A stretch of 64,000 bases of DNA, from contig NZ_MIET01000034.1 in the NCBI RefSeq assembly GCF_003590335.1, positions 238,441-302,440 of the forward strand, read 5' to 3'. The DNA comes from Pseudoalteromonas sp. MSK9-3 (GTDB lineage Bacteria; Pseudomonadota; Gammaproteobacteria; Enterobacterales; Alteromonadaceae). Positions 10,560 to 21,275 of the stretch are shown here, piece after piece (the first letter of the stretch is position 1; the number at the start of each line of letters is the position of its first letter). The notes under the pieces are model-generated. The model did not search any database. It had not been told where the DNA came from and saw only the letters and a program-made list of their open reading frames with translations. The translations under genes and the position numbers were made by a program.

Positions 10560-10886
10560 AAATTAATTTATTAATATAAAAATCCCACCGTAAACTTCCC
10601 CAGTTAGAAATGATACGCTTTCGTATTGTTTATCCTACCTTTTATCTTTTTGATAACAAAGGATAAGGAATTAGAAGGGTTGGTAAATATTATGTTTATA
10701 AACTGTGTGTGTTTTACTTGTTTTTACCTGTAAAGTAGAATCTCAACCTTTAAAACATCATGTATGAGAGCCAGCTTTTAATATAAGGGAATTATGTATG
10801 TTTCTGCGGTTAAACGCCAGAGCACGAGAGTGTTTGTATGAGTTTTGTCAAAAAATGGACTTTAAATCTAAATTTATTCAAAGGAA
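10560..10886. other. AT-rich intergenic region before the giant toxin-like gene
   Basis: About 330 bases without a convincing gene. It must hold the promoter of the large gene on the plus strand; several AT-rich -10-like stretches exist but none stands out. AAGGAA at 10881-10886 is the ribosome binding site of the gene. Confidence 0.5.
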
Positions 10887-13800
10887 ATGTTAATGCTTCG
10901 AATATCATTATTAATATTGGGTGTCTTTTTGCTGTTTGGGCAAAAGGCATTAGCCGCACAAGTGCCTTCTGCACCGACAATTTCAGGACCGGCCTATCAC
11001 GAGTTTCGAGGCACGTATAATTATTCTTGGAATAACCCTGGTGGGAGCGTGAGTTCGTACAAAGTTGAGAAAAGTTGGAAACCTGACAGAACGGGTAACG
11101 CCTCAGTTAGCACAGTAACATATAGTAGCACAGGTTATTCAGAAACCTTCACCGAGCCTGGTACTTATGTAGCAAAGGTGCGTGCATGTAATAGTGCGGG
11201 ATGTAGTGGCTGGAGTAACAATGAGGTCAATATTATTCGCAAACATTGGAAGCCAAACCAAACTGTTGCCAATGGACCAAGCTCCTCATCAACAGGCCGG
11301 TTTCAGTTAACGTGGTCGAAGCCATGGGGACATGGTATTAATAACTACATTGTTGAACGCGCCGCGAATGGCGGTGGCTTTGGGCAGGTGCAATCGGGTG
11401 CCAGTATGAGCATGCAACAGTCATTATCAAATGGCACTTATACCTATCGTATCAATGTATGTAATGAAGATAATGTGTGTTCTGGTTTTGGGCCAACAAA
11501 GCAAGTAGTTGTTGATATTCCGCCACCGCGGCCAAGTACCCCGAGCGAGCCAGATGTCGCATGGGATTTATATCACCCGCAGGGTGGCAGTATACGCGTG
11601 CACGTACCCTCTATTAGTGGTGCGACGTCATATACGATCTATAACGATACCACCACATCTGGCAGAGCGCAGTCAAGAAATGTAGGCACAGGCTGGACAA
11701 CCATCCCTGCTGTGGGGGTTGGCCATAACTACATTCGAATTGCTGCATGTAACCGCTCTGGTTGTAGTGAAAGTGTACCAAGACGGGTGGTTATTTTTAG
11801 TGCGCCACATTCGGTCTCACCTTCTATAAATAAATCGATTGCTAATAAAAACGACAGTGTGACTATTTCTTGGGGGTTACCAGCTGGCACGATTTGGTCT
11901 GGTGCTTATTTTAAAGTGCACTGTAGAACACGTGCCCATGGGGATGTGTGTAATCAAACTATCCCATATCAGGGCAGTTCGAACCAAACCGCATTTTCCC
12001 ATACGTTTACAGCCAGTCATGTTGCAGGGTATGACATTCAAGTTTTATCCTGTAATGAATCTGATAGTCATTGTAGTAGCGGTGGTACAGGCACTGTACA
12101 TGTGTTGCCCCCAGTGCATGGGCACCCAAAATTTAATTTAGACTTTGACTTTTACTATCCAATAAATACCGATATTCCATTAATATTAGCATCAGGAATA
12201 GCCGGTGCAGACAGTTTTTCTGCGTCAATTAATGGCAGCATTGTTAAGTATCTTCCTGCATCTGGTATTGGGACCATTCAAATAGGCACGATAGGTAAGC
12301 ATCAGTTGAGTATGCGTGCCTGTGTTACCACGCCGTCAGGTAGCCGTCAATGTAGTGCCCCAAGCGTATCTCAGGAAATATCAATATTTAACCATAAACC
12401 GACTGCGGTCACAGTTGAGCTGTCAAATAACGCCCCTGACTTGGGTCAAGCAACCACATTAAAGTGGCGAGCGCCTTCAGATATGATTTGGGAAAAGTCT
12501 TACTTTAAAGTGCATTGTTTGAATCAGGCTGGGGTTGATTTCTGTAATAATACAATTAACTACAGAGGTGACATGCCCGCTGACTTTTCACAGTCGTTAA
12601 CGTTTAACCAGCATGATGCTTATTCAATCAGTGTAAAGGCATGTAATAAAACTACGGCTTACTGTAGCACTTCGAATACTTTACAGGCGAACTTGCTGCC
12701 TGCAGTACCTGGAGACCCAGGGTCCAATATTGGTTGGGTCGTTAATTACCCGCTTAATAGTGAAATAAAAGTTGCTATTCCACAGGAGGTAGCAGGGGCT
12801 GAGAGTTTTGCAATTTATTATTATCAGAGAAACAGCAACCCAATCAAAATAGCACAAGTACCGGTGACGCAAAGTACCTACACGATAAAAGCAAACAAGC
12901 TTGGTAAGTATACCCTCCAGCTTGCATCGTGTGTTGGAGTGGCAAATCCTGTTTGTAGCGCCCCGAGTATGAAGCGCGGTATTGATGTTTATACAATACC
13001 AGAGCCTGTCACGGGTAAGTTTGTTACGGAGAAGGTGTCTGTAGGGCCTAACTCGGCGTTAGAATTAACGATTTCAGGTCAACTTCTTTGGAATAAGTCA
13101 TACTTTAAGGTGGCGTGTTTTTCACCATCAGGTGAGCAGGTGTGCAGTCAATCAGTGATGTATCCTGAGAATATGCCAATTCGTTTTAATGTGAATGTGG
13201 AATTCAAAGAGGTAGGTATTCACACGATTAAATTACAGGTGTGTAATGAAACCGATGCGTACTGCAGTGCTGTCACCACCATGTCGGTAGATGTATTACC
13301 TATGGTTCCTGTGAAACCTGAGAGCAATGTAATGGGGGATTTTTATTATCTTGAGAATAGCATGATGCGTGTTTACTTGTCAGACAATGTGACAGGGGCA
13401 ACCAGTTTCCAAGTGCATTATGGCAAAGGTGAGGAGCTAACATTTAACAAGAATGTGCCAGTGTCGCAAGGGTATGTTGATGTTCCTGTTGGGGCAGAAG
13501 GTGTGCACCTTTTAAGTTTAGCCTCGTGTATGACAAGCAGTACGGGTGCCAAAAAGTGCAGTGAGCAAAGTGAAACACAAAACATCGTTGTTTATGTAAC
13601 GCCTCATCCTGTATTACCTAAGTTAAGCAAGTCCAAAGTGCGCACTTCAGAGAAGGTAACGTTAACATGGACTCAGCCAGCGGGCACAATTTATGAGAGT
13701 GCAGTATATAAAGTAGCATGTACCCTTGAAGGCGACCCTAATAATCATTGTTTGCCAGAAGAGCCAATTCGCCAAATCGGTAAGCAAACAGACCATAGCT

Positions 13801-16800
13801 ATGAGTTTAGATTAACCAAACCTGGTGATTATAAAATCCGTGTACAATCGTGCAATGACGCACGGCATTGCAGTGCACAAGGGTATGTCGCATTAAAAGT
13901 CATCCAGTCGGATATACCTATTCCCGTAATTGATGCCCCCGCACGTACTTTTTTGAATGCAAAAGAGCGCGTTAAATGGTCATTTGCCACGCCACCAAAA
14001 ACGGCATTTGACACCACATTGTTTGTTAAAGCCCCAGATAGTACCGAGCCGGTTAAATTAGCGAGCCAACCACAAAATAAAGCTGGTGAATATACCTATT
14101 CATTCAATACAGCAGGTACTTATCGTTTTTACGCCCAAGCATGTGGCGAGGTTGATAACGCCAATGAAGTAGTCCCTATCGTCAATAATGATATATTCAT
14201 TCCAATCACGCAGAATGCAGGAACTTCGAGGGTATGTAGTGAACTTGACGCGTCAGAAGTTACTGTGGCAGTCATGAATACTGAGTTTGCGCTAAAAAAT
14301 ACCGACGGTAAGCTGACATGGTCTACAGTCGCTGGAGCAACCAGCTTTGAGATTGAAAGTGCAGTATGTGCAAGCCGCTGTGATGACCTATCAGCGCTGA
14401 ATTGGACTTGGCTGGCAACATTAACGGACGGTCAGTCAAGTTACAATATTACGCCAGCTAAAGATAAAATTTACCGTATTAAGGTGTGCTTTAGCGATGG
14501 CACGTGTGCGTATGTTGTTGAAGGTGCTCCAGCAGGAAAAGGGTATGCATTCAGTAACACTGATTTTGCTAAAACCAATGATTCGCAGAGTATACAACTC
14601 CCTAATAATGGTGTTGGTACAATCACTGCTACCACAGGTGGTCAATTCCGTGTTGATGAATCTGGTAATGCGACTTATCAAATACCATTTGAGCTACCAG
14701 TAGGTCCTGGCGGTATACGACCTTCCTTGGGGCTTGGTTATTCCAGTTCAAATACTCGCCAAGGCATTGCCGGTATTGGCTGGTCATTATCGGGCATATC
14801 GGCTATTACGCGATGTGCAAAATCTCGTTTTTATGACGATTTACCCTCAACAATTTATGTTGAAAAAGTGAAACTTGATGGAACAACATTTTGTCTTAAC
14901 GGTCAACGTTTAATCAAAGTGGAACCGAGTGTTTACCGTACCGAGTCTGACGATTTTACTGAATATAGAATACATAGAAGCTCAGCCGTGATCATTGGGT
15001 TTGAAGCCACGACTAAATCAGGTGAAACACATTATTATGGTAATATAAATAGTGCCACATCGGCGGTACAATCAGCGCTAATATCGGAGCAAATGAACTA
15101 TTCTATCCCGCATACTTGGGTATTGAGTAGTATTGTAGATACGTATAATAACACCATAAACTACCATTATACGTCACCGGCCGGTAGCGACATTAATACC
15201 GAGTCTATCCTTGATTCGATTACATATGGACAAACTAAGGTACAATTAAACTATAGCGACAGTGAAGGGTTTTATGGTTACCGTTTTGGACGACTATACT
15301 CACGAACACAGGCACTTACTAGCGTTGCAGTAACTTATAACAACAGTGCTGTTCGGTATTATGGACTGGCATATAGCTCAAATGACAATACATACTTAAA
15401 CAGTATTACCTTATGTAAATCATCGAGTGGAGGTTGTACTAAACCCGTGTCATTCGAATGGGAAAAAGAGGTTGCTAATTGGAGTACTTCTAACCCTAAA
15501 ACCGTCGGTTTAGGTTCGCGTGACAAGGTTGGTATTGCCGTTACCGGTGACTTAAATGGTGACGGTGCCAGTGATTTTATTACATATGAAGGAGATGGAC
15601 GCTGGGATGTTGAATATGGTAACAACCAAGGGCGTGACTCTCTAACTATTGCAAATACAGACCCCTCTCATGCAGCTCAAGCGATTGTTGCTGATTTTAA
15701 CGGTGATGGACGTGCGGATGTGCTCCTCTCTGCAAAAAATAGGCATGGTAATAACGTTCAGTGGTATTTGATGCATCAAGAAGGAGAAAGAACGTCTACT
15801 GAGGTGTGTGATGTATATAATTGGGACCCTAGAAACCAATTCCCTATCGAGCCATCAGAGCCGTTATGTTATACAAAAATTACAGTCGGTGAACTTAAAT
15901 CTTATCAAGTGCTCAATACGGCTAAATTATCTAAAGTTAAGCCCGCCGATGTTAATGGTGATGGGATCATGGACATCACACACATGACGAGCAAGGCAAT
16001 AAATTATCACATTAACACCCTTAATAGTAATACGGGGGTGGTCACTTTTTCTTCAGGACGTGCACTCGGTGTTGGGTCTTTGCCTGGAACTACGGATGGA
16101 ACTGTGACTATTTTAGATCATTTCTGGGGGGAGGTAGACGGTGATGGACGTTCAGATGTAATCATAAGAGGTACTGAAACCGAGTATGTATGTAGTAGTA
16201 AAAATGATGATCCTGGAGATCCGAATTGCGAGATAGAACTCGTTTCTGACAAGCTTTATAAGGCGGTTAATATCGGCAATGGCTTTGGAATGGCAATTAT
16301 TGCAAAAAGCAATATAGGCTTTTCTGGTTTTAAAGTTGCAGATGTGAATGGCGATGGGCTAATTGATGTGCTGTATAAGCAAAGACTGTCTTGGTATTTA
16401 CAGCTTAATAATGGCTATAGTTTTGAAACACCGACAGAAATGTTGGCAGGTAAAAATGTCCACAAAAATGATTTGATCGTGATGGATTATGATGCTGACT
16501 TAGCACAAGAGCTATTAGTCTATAATGACAATCGTTCAATGTGGTTTGTATATAATTACAATGCCCTTGATGGTACGTTTGAGGAATTAACGAATAGTTC
16601 CGTAAATATTGCGCGTTATGACACGAATGATATAAAAGACACGATGTTATTTGCTGACTACGATGGTGATGGTTTGATGGACTGGATCCGTGTTCGTTAC
16701 CAATCACCTAATGTACAGGCGCATATTTTCTATAGAGCAAATACCAATAAAAAACATCGTACCATTCATCATTTTGTTGACGGTCTTGGTAATAAGACAA

Positions 16801-19800
16801 CTGTGGAATACAAACCACTCACAGACAATAGTGTGTATGAAGGTACAGTCGAGTCACAATTCCCGATTATTTCCGCTCGAGGACCAAGTTATGTCGTGTC
16901 TAAAGCGACAAGTCCAGACGGCACTGGTGATCGCTCAAGTGTGCAATATCGTTATGCAAATATGGCGTTTCATGGTCAGGGGCGCGGTTACTTAGGGTTT
17001 GGTAAGTTAACCACCATTGATGAGCGTGACAACGATTATAATATGGTCACAGAGACCTATTACCATCAAGGCTTTGATGAAAATGAAGCTGTTAAGTCTT
17101 ACCTGAAATACCCAGAGCTTGTCGGTATGCCTGTAATGACACAGCAAAAAATGGTTAAAAAATCCGATCAAAATAGTGTGATTGTTTTATCTGAATCACG
17201 TAATCAGTACGGTATTACTGAAACAGCGAGTACCATAGATAGTAAGGTTAAACGCAACCCATATTCTACGCACATACAAAAGAGTATCGAGCAGAGCTAC
17301 TTTCTAAATGGGGGTACATCAGGCACTGAATATAGCTCGGGCGGGTTAAACTCTACGTCTACGACAGTTCAAGGTTATGACACGTGGGGGAATTTACTCA
17401 GCAGTATTATTACACTTAATAATGCTGATGATAGTACGGTATTTATCACTAAAACGGTTAATGAATATACCGCTTCACCAGTACACTGTGCAAACAGCAG
17501 GGTGAATCAAAACTTTGATGGTAATTCATATGAACGATTTGGTCGTTTAACGTGTAGCACAGTGACTAAAACTCGAGTGAACAATGGCGTGAGCACCTCA
17601 AGCTCAAAGAGCAGTGCGTTTGGGTATGATGCCAATGGTATTCTGTCGCAAGAGCAAGCTAATGTGCATTCAGCGAACCAGTCGATACTAACGACCTATA
17701 CCTTTAATGGCTTTGGCTTAAAAAATAGTACAACCGTCGTCGGTAGTGACCTATCTGCACATGCTTCGATTGAGAATGCGCCTTCAGTAGCGGGGGATCT
17801 TAGCCGAACGTCAACGACCGTTTACGACACCTCAGGCCGCTTTGTGCTTTCGAAGACGAATCAGTTAGGCCACACTGTGTGTTACGATGTTGATAACGTG
17901 ACAGGATTATTAAAGAGCAAAACCACCAACGTATTCGATTGTACAGATCAAAGTATTGCACAAGGTTTAACCACGCAATATCGTTATAATGCGCTGGGTC
18001 AACCAACAGGTGAAATATCACCGAACGGGATTAAAAAATCAATTTCAAGATACTTTGAAAGCGCAAGTAATAGCACCAAACGCTTTTCAGAGAAAGTGCA
18101 GACCCATGGAGGCCATTACACCAAGACGACCTATGATATGCTTGGTAGAGCAATTAAGGTTCAGAAGAGCACTTTTGATGCAAATAAAGAGGCCATTACA
18201 CTGACTCAATATGATAAGTTTGGTAATGGTTATAAAACATCCGTTGTTGGGTCGAGCGCATCAATAGGTAATGACAAATACCAAATCAGTGAGTTTGACA
18301 TACTGGGCCGTGTGATTAACACGACCACCCCAAGCTTTAATGGCACTGCGTTGTCGGTTGCAACACGTTATAGCGGATCAACCACGACCGAGACCCACTC
18401 AGGTGGCACGCAAAGTGTGGTGAAGCAAAACGTGTACAATGTGGCGGGCGAGCTACTGTCAACCACAGACAATGTGAATGCAGAGTCAGGGGCAACCAGC
18501 AGTCAAATTGCGTATGCGTATGATGCGTATGGTCAGTTACTCAACACCACCGACAGCGGCAGCAATAAAGTGGTGATGGAGTATGATAACCTCGGTAATA
18601 AAATTAAGACGGTTGACCCAGACAAAGGCACGTGGCACTACCGTTACAATGCGCTAGGGCAGCTCAGATGGCAAAAAGATGCCAAGGGGCAGGTGACATG
18701 GTTCAATTATGATGTGTTAGGTCGAACCACACACCGTATTGATAATGCACAAAGCAGTGCCAGAGAATCTCGATGTTACTACTATGACATGGGCGGTATT
18801 TTAGGTGCCAAAGATGAAGAGCGGGTGTTTGATGGTGGCAGTTGTTCAGTAGATGCCAACCTGACATTCAGCCGCAGCTTTATTTATGATGGCTTTGGTC
18901 GACCGATTCAGCAAGACACGACGATCTATAAAGGGGATACGCCATTTGTGCAAACGCAGTACACCCATTATGATGCATTGGGACGTGTTTATCTCAGTCA
19001 GTTAAGTGACAACTATGCGGTTGGGTATAAGTATAACGCGCGTGGGTTTAAAATCTCAGAACATGGTCTTCGTTATAACAATGACACGATGAAAGTCGAT
19101 GAGACGCTGCTTAAAACCATTAACAGTGTGAACTTCCGTGGTCAAGTCACCAAAGAAACCTACTTAGGCAACCAAGTCTTAACGTATGGCTATGACAGCT
19201 ATACCGGACTTAGTGATAGTTTAGGGGCGGTAGGGATGCACACAGAAAGCGGGCAAAATTCGCTGAGTGCCAGCTATCAATACAATGCGTTTGGGCAGTT
19301 GAATAAGCGTGAATTCACCGGTTTATATGATCAAACCCGCACAGAAACCTTTACGTACGACGGCTTAAACCGACTCAGCACGGCGACAAACCGCTATGGC
19401 ACACTCAGCAATACCTTAAATTACTGTTACGACGCGCTGGGCAATATGCTTAAAAAAGGCAGTACGTCTACATGTGGTGTCGGGAGCAATGACTTTAGTT
19501 ATGGCAGCAGTACCAGAAGTACAGGCAATGCGGGGCCACATGCGTTATTAAAAGATTTACGCACTGGTACGTCTCGTACATTCAACTATGACAATAACGG
19601 TAATGTCACAGGAGATGGAGATCGCTCGTTCGTATACAGTGGCTTTGATAAAGTAACGCAAATTCATCAAGCAGGTAACATGCAGGTGAACTTTGCGTAC
19701 GATGCCAATATGCGCCGTTACTATCGTAAAGATGCCTATAGCACGCAAAATGAGACTGAAGGTAAAGTTGATACCGAAACCTTCTATTTAGGCGCATTTG

Positions 19801-21275
19801 AGCATATTACCAAAGGCAGTGGCCCATCGGGTGGAAATACAATTTACCAGTATACGCTCGGTAATATGCAAATCAGCGAGAATCTAGCAACGGGTGATAT
19901 TACCCAAAAATTGATGATCCGCGACCACTTAGGCTCCGTACTGGCGGTGAGTGAAGTGAATGCAGCTAAGACAGCGGCAAGTATTACGCAAACCTTTAGG
20001 TACGACCCATTTGGTCAACAGTTTGCGCTGCAAGCGAATACTGCACAAACCAATACCTTCTCGGCATTTACCGGCTATATGCGCCAAGGCTTTACTGGCC
20101 ATGAAATGCTCAATGGCTTAAATGTCATTCATATGAATGGTCGTATTTACGACCCAACGATAGGGCGCTTCTTACAAGCCGACCCGCATATTCAAGCACC
20201 GAGTAATAGTCAGTCGTATAACCGTTACAGTTATGTGTTGAATAACCCGTTGAGTTATACCGATCCGAGTGGGTATTTTTTTAAGAAGCTGGGTAAGTTT
20301 ATTAAAAAGAATTGGCGGACGATAGCTGCAATTGCTATAACAGCAGTAACAGGTTACGGGGTGCAACTGTTTACTGCGTTTGAAGCTTATGGAGTTGCTG
20401 CTATTGTTGCAGCTAGTGGTGGAGCGCTTGCAGGTTATATTGCTACAGGGTCAATAAAAGGAGCTGTGGTAGGGGCCCTTTCTGGGGCCGCATTCTATGG
20501 GATAGGACAAGCGTTCAACGCAAGTTCCGGCTTTTTTCAAACAGGGGGAGCTGGACACGTAGGTTCACATGCGTTAGCTGGTGGAGTAATTGCTGACTTG
20601 CAAGGTGGTAAATTCGGACATGGATTTATGAGTGCGGGAATTACTAAATTTGCGCAAGTAAATGGTATGGCTTCGGGTGATTTATCTACGGGAATTGTTA
20701 AATCGGCAATTATAGGAGGTACAGTATCGAGAGTAACAGGTGGTAAGTTTGGTAATGGAGCAGTCACTGCCGCATTCCAGTTTGCTATGAATCAATGGAT
20801 TGAAGAGAGGTTAAAGTTATTTTCTTCAGACCCTTATGCTAATGATAAAGAGTTTCAGAGACTAAAGGCAGTTGCGTTAAATCGCAATTTGCAAGAAATT
20901 CAAATGTCTGAATATAGGGCTTCTGTTAACAATGGTTCTGATCCTTATACTAAATCCAGTTTTGGCAGTGTTATCTATAAAAATGATGACGGGTACAGGC
21001 TTGATAATAATAAAAGCGCTTCGCCACGAATACCCTATGGTTATGTAACAAATGAAGGGAGATCAGGATTGTTTCAATTGGTTAATCGAGGTGAAACGTT
21101 AATAAGTAATGCCCACGCGATAATTATAACGACACCTAGTTCGCCCCTAAGTATTGCAAATGCTAGTGTCACATATCTTAATTTTTCTGAGAAAATGAAT
21201 GTTCCAGTTTATGTTAATTCCACAAGAGGGGTAATCGGAGATGTGTATGTTTTTGATAGTTCAAAGAGTAAGTAG
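10887..21275 (+). CDS. Giant exported Rhs/SpvB/FG-GAP polymorphic toxin-like protein
   Basis: A 3462-residue protein. Order of parts: Sec signal peptide (1-24, ending ALA); about ten fibronectin III-like modules (25-1150), most ending in a Cys-x(n)-Cys hairpin such as ACNSAGCS, SCNESDSHC or VCNETDAYC; a SpvB/TcdB-type N-terminal domain (about 1233-1310; PFELPVGPGGIRPSLGLGYS, GIGWSLSG); FG-GAP/VCBS repeats (about 1550-1935; DLNGDGASD, DFNGDGRAD, DVNGDGIMD, DYDGDGLMD); a TcdB middle-like segment near 1956 (VDGLGNKTTVEYKPL); many YD/RHS repeats (about 2160-3080; YDxxGR patterns); the RHS core end PTIGRFLQADPHI...DPSGY (about 3090-3130); then a variable 332-residue tail. The tail begins with a Gly/Ala hydrophobic stretch and ends in an unassigned domain. 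AAGGAA fits the second ATG (10893) better than 10887. The signal peptide argues for Sec export and not a type VI effector. The DPSGY junction is where Rhs proteins self-cleave, an inference here. Confidence 0.9.
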   Translation: MLMLRISLLILGVFLLFGQKALAAQVPSAPTISGPAYHEFRGTYNYSWNNPGGSVSSYKVEKSWKPDRTGNASVSTVTYSSTGYSETFTEPGTYVAKVRACNSAGCSGWSNNEVNIIRKHWKPNQTVANGPSSSSTGRFQLTWSKPWGHGINNYIVERAANGGGFGQVQSGASMSMQQSLSNGTYTYRINVCNEDNVCSGFGPTKQVVVDIPPPRPSTPSEPDVAWDLYHPQGGSIRVHVPSISGATSYTIYNDTTTSGRAQSRNVGTGWTTIPAVGVGHNYIRIAACNRSGCSESVPRRVVIFSAPHSVSPSINKSIANKNDSVTISWGLPAGTIWSGAYFKVHCRTRAHGDVCNQTIPYQGSSNQTAFSHTFTASHVAGYDIQVLSCNESDSHCSSGGTGTVHVLPPVHGHPKFNLDFDFYYPINTDIPLILASGIAGADSFSASINGSIVKYLPASGIGTIQIGTIGKHQLSMRACVTTPSGSRQCSAPSVSQEISIFNHKPTAVTVELSNNAPDLGQATTLKWRAPSDMIWEKSYFKVHCLNQAGVDFCNNTINYRGDMPADFSQSLTFNQHDAYSISVKACNKTTAYCSTSNTLQANLLPAVPGDPGSNIGWVVNYPLNSEIKVAIPQEVAGAESFAIYYYQRNSNPIKIAQVPVTQSTYTIKANKLGKYTLQLASCVGVANPVCSAPSMKRGIDVYTIPEPVTGKFVTEKVSVGPNSALELTISGQLLWNKSYFKVACFSPSGEQVCSQSVMYPENMPIRFNVNVEFKEVGIHTIKLQVCNETDAYCSAVTTMSVDVLPMVPVKPESNVMGDFYYLENSMMRVYLSDNVTGATSFQVHYGKGEELTFNKNVPVSQGYVDVPVGAEGVHLLSLASCMTSSTGAKKCSEQSETQNIVVYVTPHPVLPKLSKSKVRTSEKVTLTWTQPAGTIYESAVYKVACTLEGDPNNHCLPEEPIRQIGKQTDHSYEFRLTKPGDYKIRVQSCNDARHCSAQGYVALKVIQSDIPIPVIDAPARTFLNAKERVKWSFATPPKTAFDTTLFVKAPDSTEPVKLASQPQNKAGEYTYSFNTAGTYRFYAQACGEVDNANEVVPIVNNDIFIPITQNAGTSRVCSELDASEVTVAVMNTEFALKNTDGKLTWSTVAGATSFEIESAVCASRCDDLSALNWTWLATLTDGQSSYNITPAKDKIYRIKVCFSDGTCAYVVEGAPAGKGYAFSNTDFAKTNDSQSIQLPNNGVGTITATTGGQFRVDESGNATYQIPFELPVGPGGIRPSLGLGYSSSNTRQGIAGIGWSLSGISAITRCAKSRFYDDLPSTIYVEKVKLDGTTFCLNGQRLIKVEPSVYRTESDDFTEYRIHRSSAVIIGFEATTKSGETHYYGNINSATSAVQSALISEQMNYSIPHTWVLSSIVDTYNNTINYHYTSPAGSDINTESILDSITYGQTKVQLNYSDSEGFYGYRFGRLYSRTQALTSVAVTYNNSAVRYYGLAYSSNDNTYLNSITLCKSSSGGCTKPVSFEWEKEVANWSTSNPKTVGLGSRDKVGIAVTGDLNGDGASDFITYEGDGRWDVEYGNNQGRDSLTIANTDPSHAAQAIVADFNGDGRADVLLSAKNRHGNNVQWYLMHQEGERTSTEVCDVYNWDPRNQFPIEPSEPLCYTKITVGELKSYQVLNTAKLSKVKPADVNGDGIMDITHMTSKAINYHINTLNSNTGVVTFSSGRALGVGSLPGTTDGTVTILDHFWGEVDGDGRSDVIIRGTETEYVCSSKNDDPGDPNCEIELVSDKLYKAVNIGNGFGMAIIAKSNIGFSGFKVADVNGDGLIDVLYKQRLSWYLQLNNGYSFETPTEMLAGKNVHKNDLIVMDYDADLAQELLVYNDNRSMWFVYNYNALDGTFEELTNSSVNIARYDTNDIKDTMLFADYDGDGLMDWIRVRYQSPNVQAHIFYRANTNKKHRTIHHFVDGLGNKTTVEYKPLTDNSVYEGTVESQFPIISARGPSYVVSKATSPDGTGDRSSVQYRYANMAFHGQGRGYLGFGKLTTIDERDNDYNMVTETYYHQGFDENEAVKSYLKYPELVGMPVMTQQKMVKKSDQNSVIVLSESRNQYGITETASTIDSKVKRNPYSTHIQKSIEQSYFLNGGTSGTEYSSGGLNSTSTTVQGYDTWGNLLSSIITLNNADDSTVFITKTVNEYTASPVHCANSRVNQNFDGNSYERFGRLTCSTVTKTRVNNGVSTSSSKSSAFGYDANGILSQEQANVHSANQSILTTYTFNGFGLKNSTTVVGSDLSAHASIENAPSVAGDLSRTSTTVYDTSGRFVLSKTNQLGHTVCYDVDNVTGLLKSKTTNVFDCTDQSIAQGLTTQYRYNALGQPTGEISPNGIKKSISRYFESASNSTKRFSEKVQTHGGHYTKTTYDMLGRAIKVQKSTFDANKEAITLTQYDKFGNGYKTSVVGSSASIGNDKYQISEFDILGRVINTTTPSFNGTALSVATRYSGSTTTETHSGGTQSVVKQNVYNVAGELLSTTDNVNAESGATSSQIAYAYDAYGQLLNTTDSGSNKVVMEYDNLGNKIKTVDPDKGTWHYRYNALGQLRWQKDAKGQVTWFNYDVLGRTTHRIDNAQSSARESRCYYYDMGGILGAKDEERVFDGGSCSVDANLTFSRSFIYDGFGRPIQQDTTIYKGDTPFVQTQYTHYDALGRVYLSQLSDNYAVGYKYNARGFKISEHGLRYNNDTMKVDETLLKTINSVNFRGQVTKETYLGNQVLTYGYDSYTGLSDSLGAVGMHTESGQNSLSASYQYNAFGQLNKREFTGLYDQTRTETFTYDGLNRLSTATNRYGTLSNTLNYCYDALGNMLKKGSTSTCGVGSNDFSYGSSTRSTGNAGPHALLKDLRTGTSRTFNYDNNGNVTGDGDRSFVYSGFDKVTQIHQAGNMQVNFAYDANMRRYYRKDAYSTQNETEGKVDTETFYLGAFEHITKGSGPSGGNTIYQYTLGNMQISENLATGDITQKLMIRDHLGSVLAVSEVNAAKTAASITQTFRYDPFGQQFALQANTAQTNTFSAFTGYMRQGFTGHEMLNGLNVIHMNGRIYDPTIGRFLQADPHIQAPSNSQSYNRYSYVLNNPLSYTDPSGYFFKKLGKFIKKNWRTIAAIAITAVTGYGVQLFTAFEAYGVAAIVAASGGALAGYIATGSIKGAVVGALSGAAFYGIGQAFNASSGFFQTGGAGHVGSHALAGGVIADLQGGKFGHGFMSAGITKFAQVNGMASGDLSTGIVKSAIIGGTVSRVTGGKFGNGAVTAAFQFAMNQWIEERLKLFSSDPYANDKEFQRLKAVALNRNLQEIQMSEYRASVNNGSDPYTKSSFGSVIYKNDDGYRLDNNKSASPRIPYGYVTNEGRSGLFQLVNRGETLISNAHAIIITTPSSPLSIANASVTYLNFSEKMNVPVYVNSTRGVIGDVYVFDSSKSK

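Noticed and set aside
10838..11020. 60-codon frame overlapping the start of the giant gene
   Set aside because: Out of frame with the signal peptide of the large gene; no ribosome binding site as good as AAGGAA before 10893.
10887..21275. Reading the Rhs protein as a type VI secretion effector
   Set aside because: It has a Sec signal peptide and no PAAR or VgrG-type N-terminus, and no type VI genes are near.
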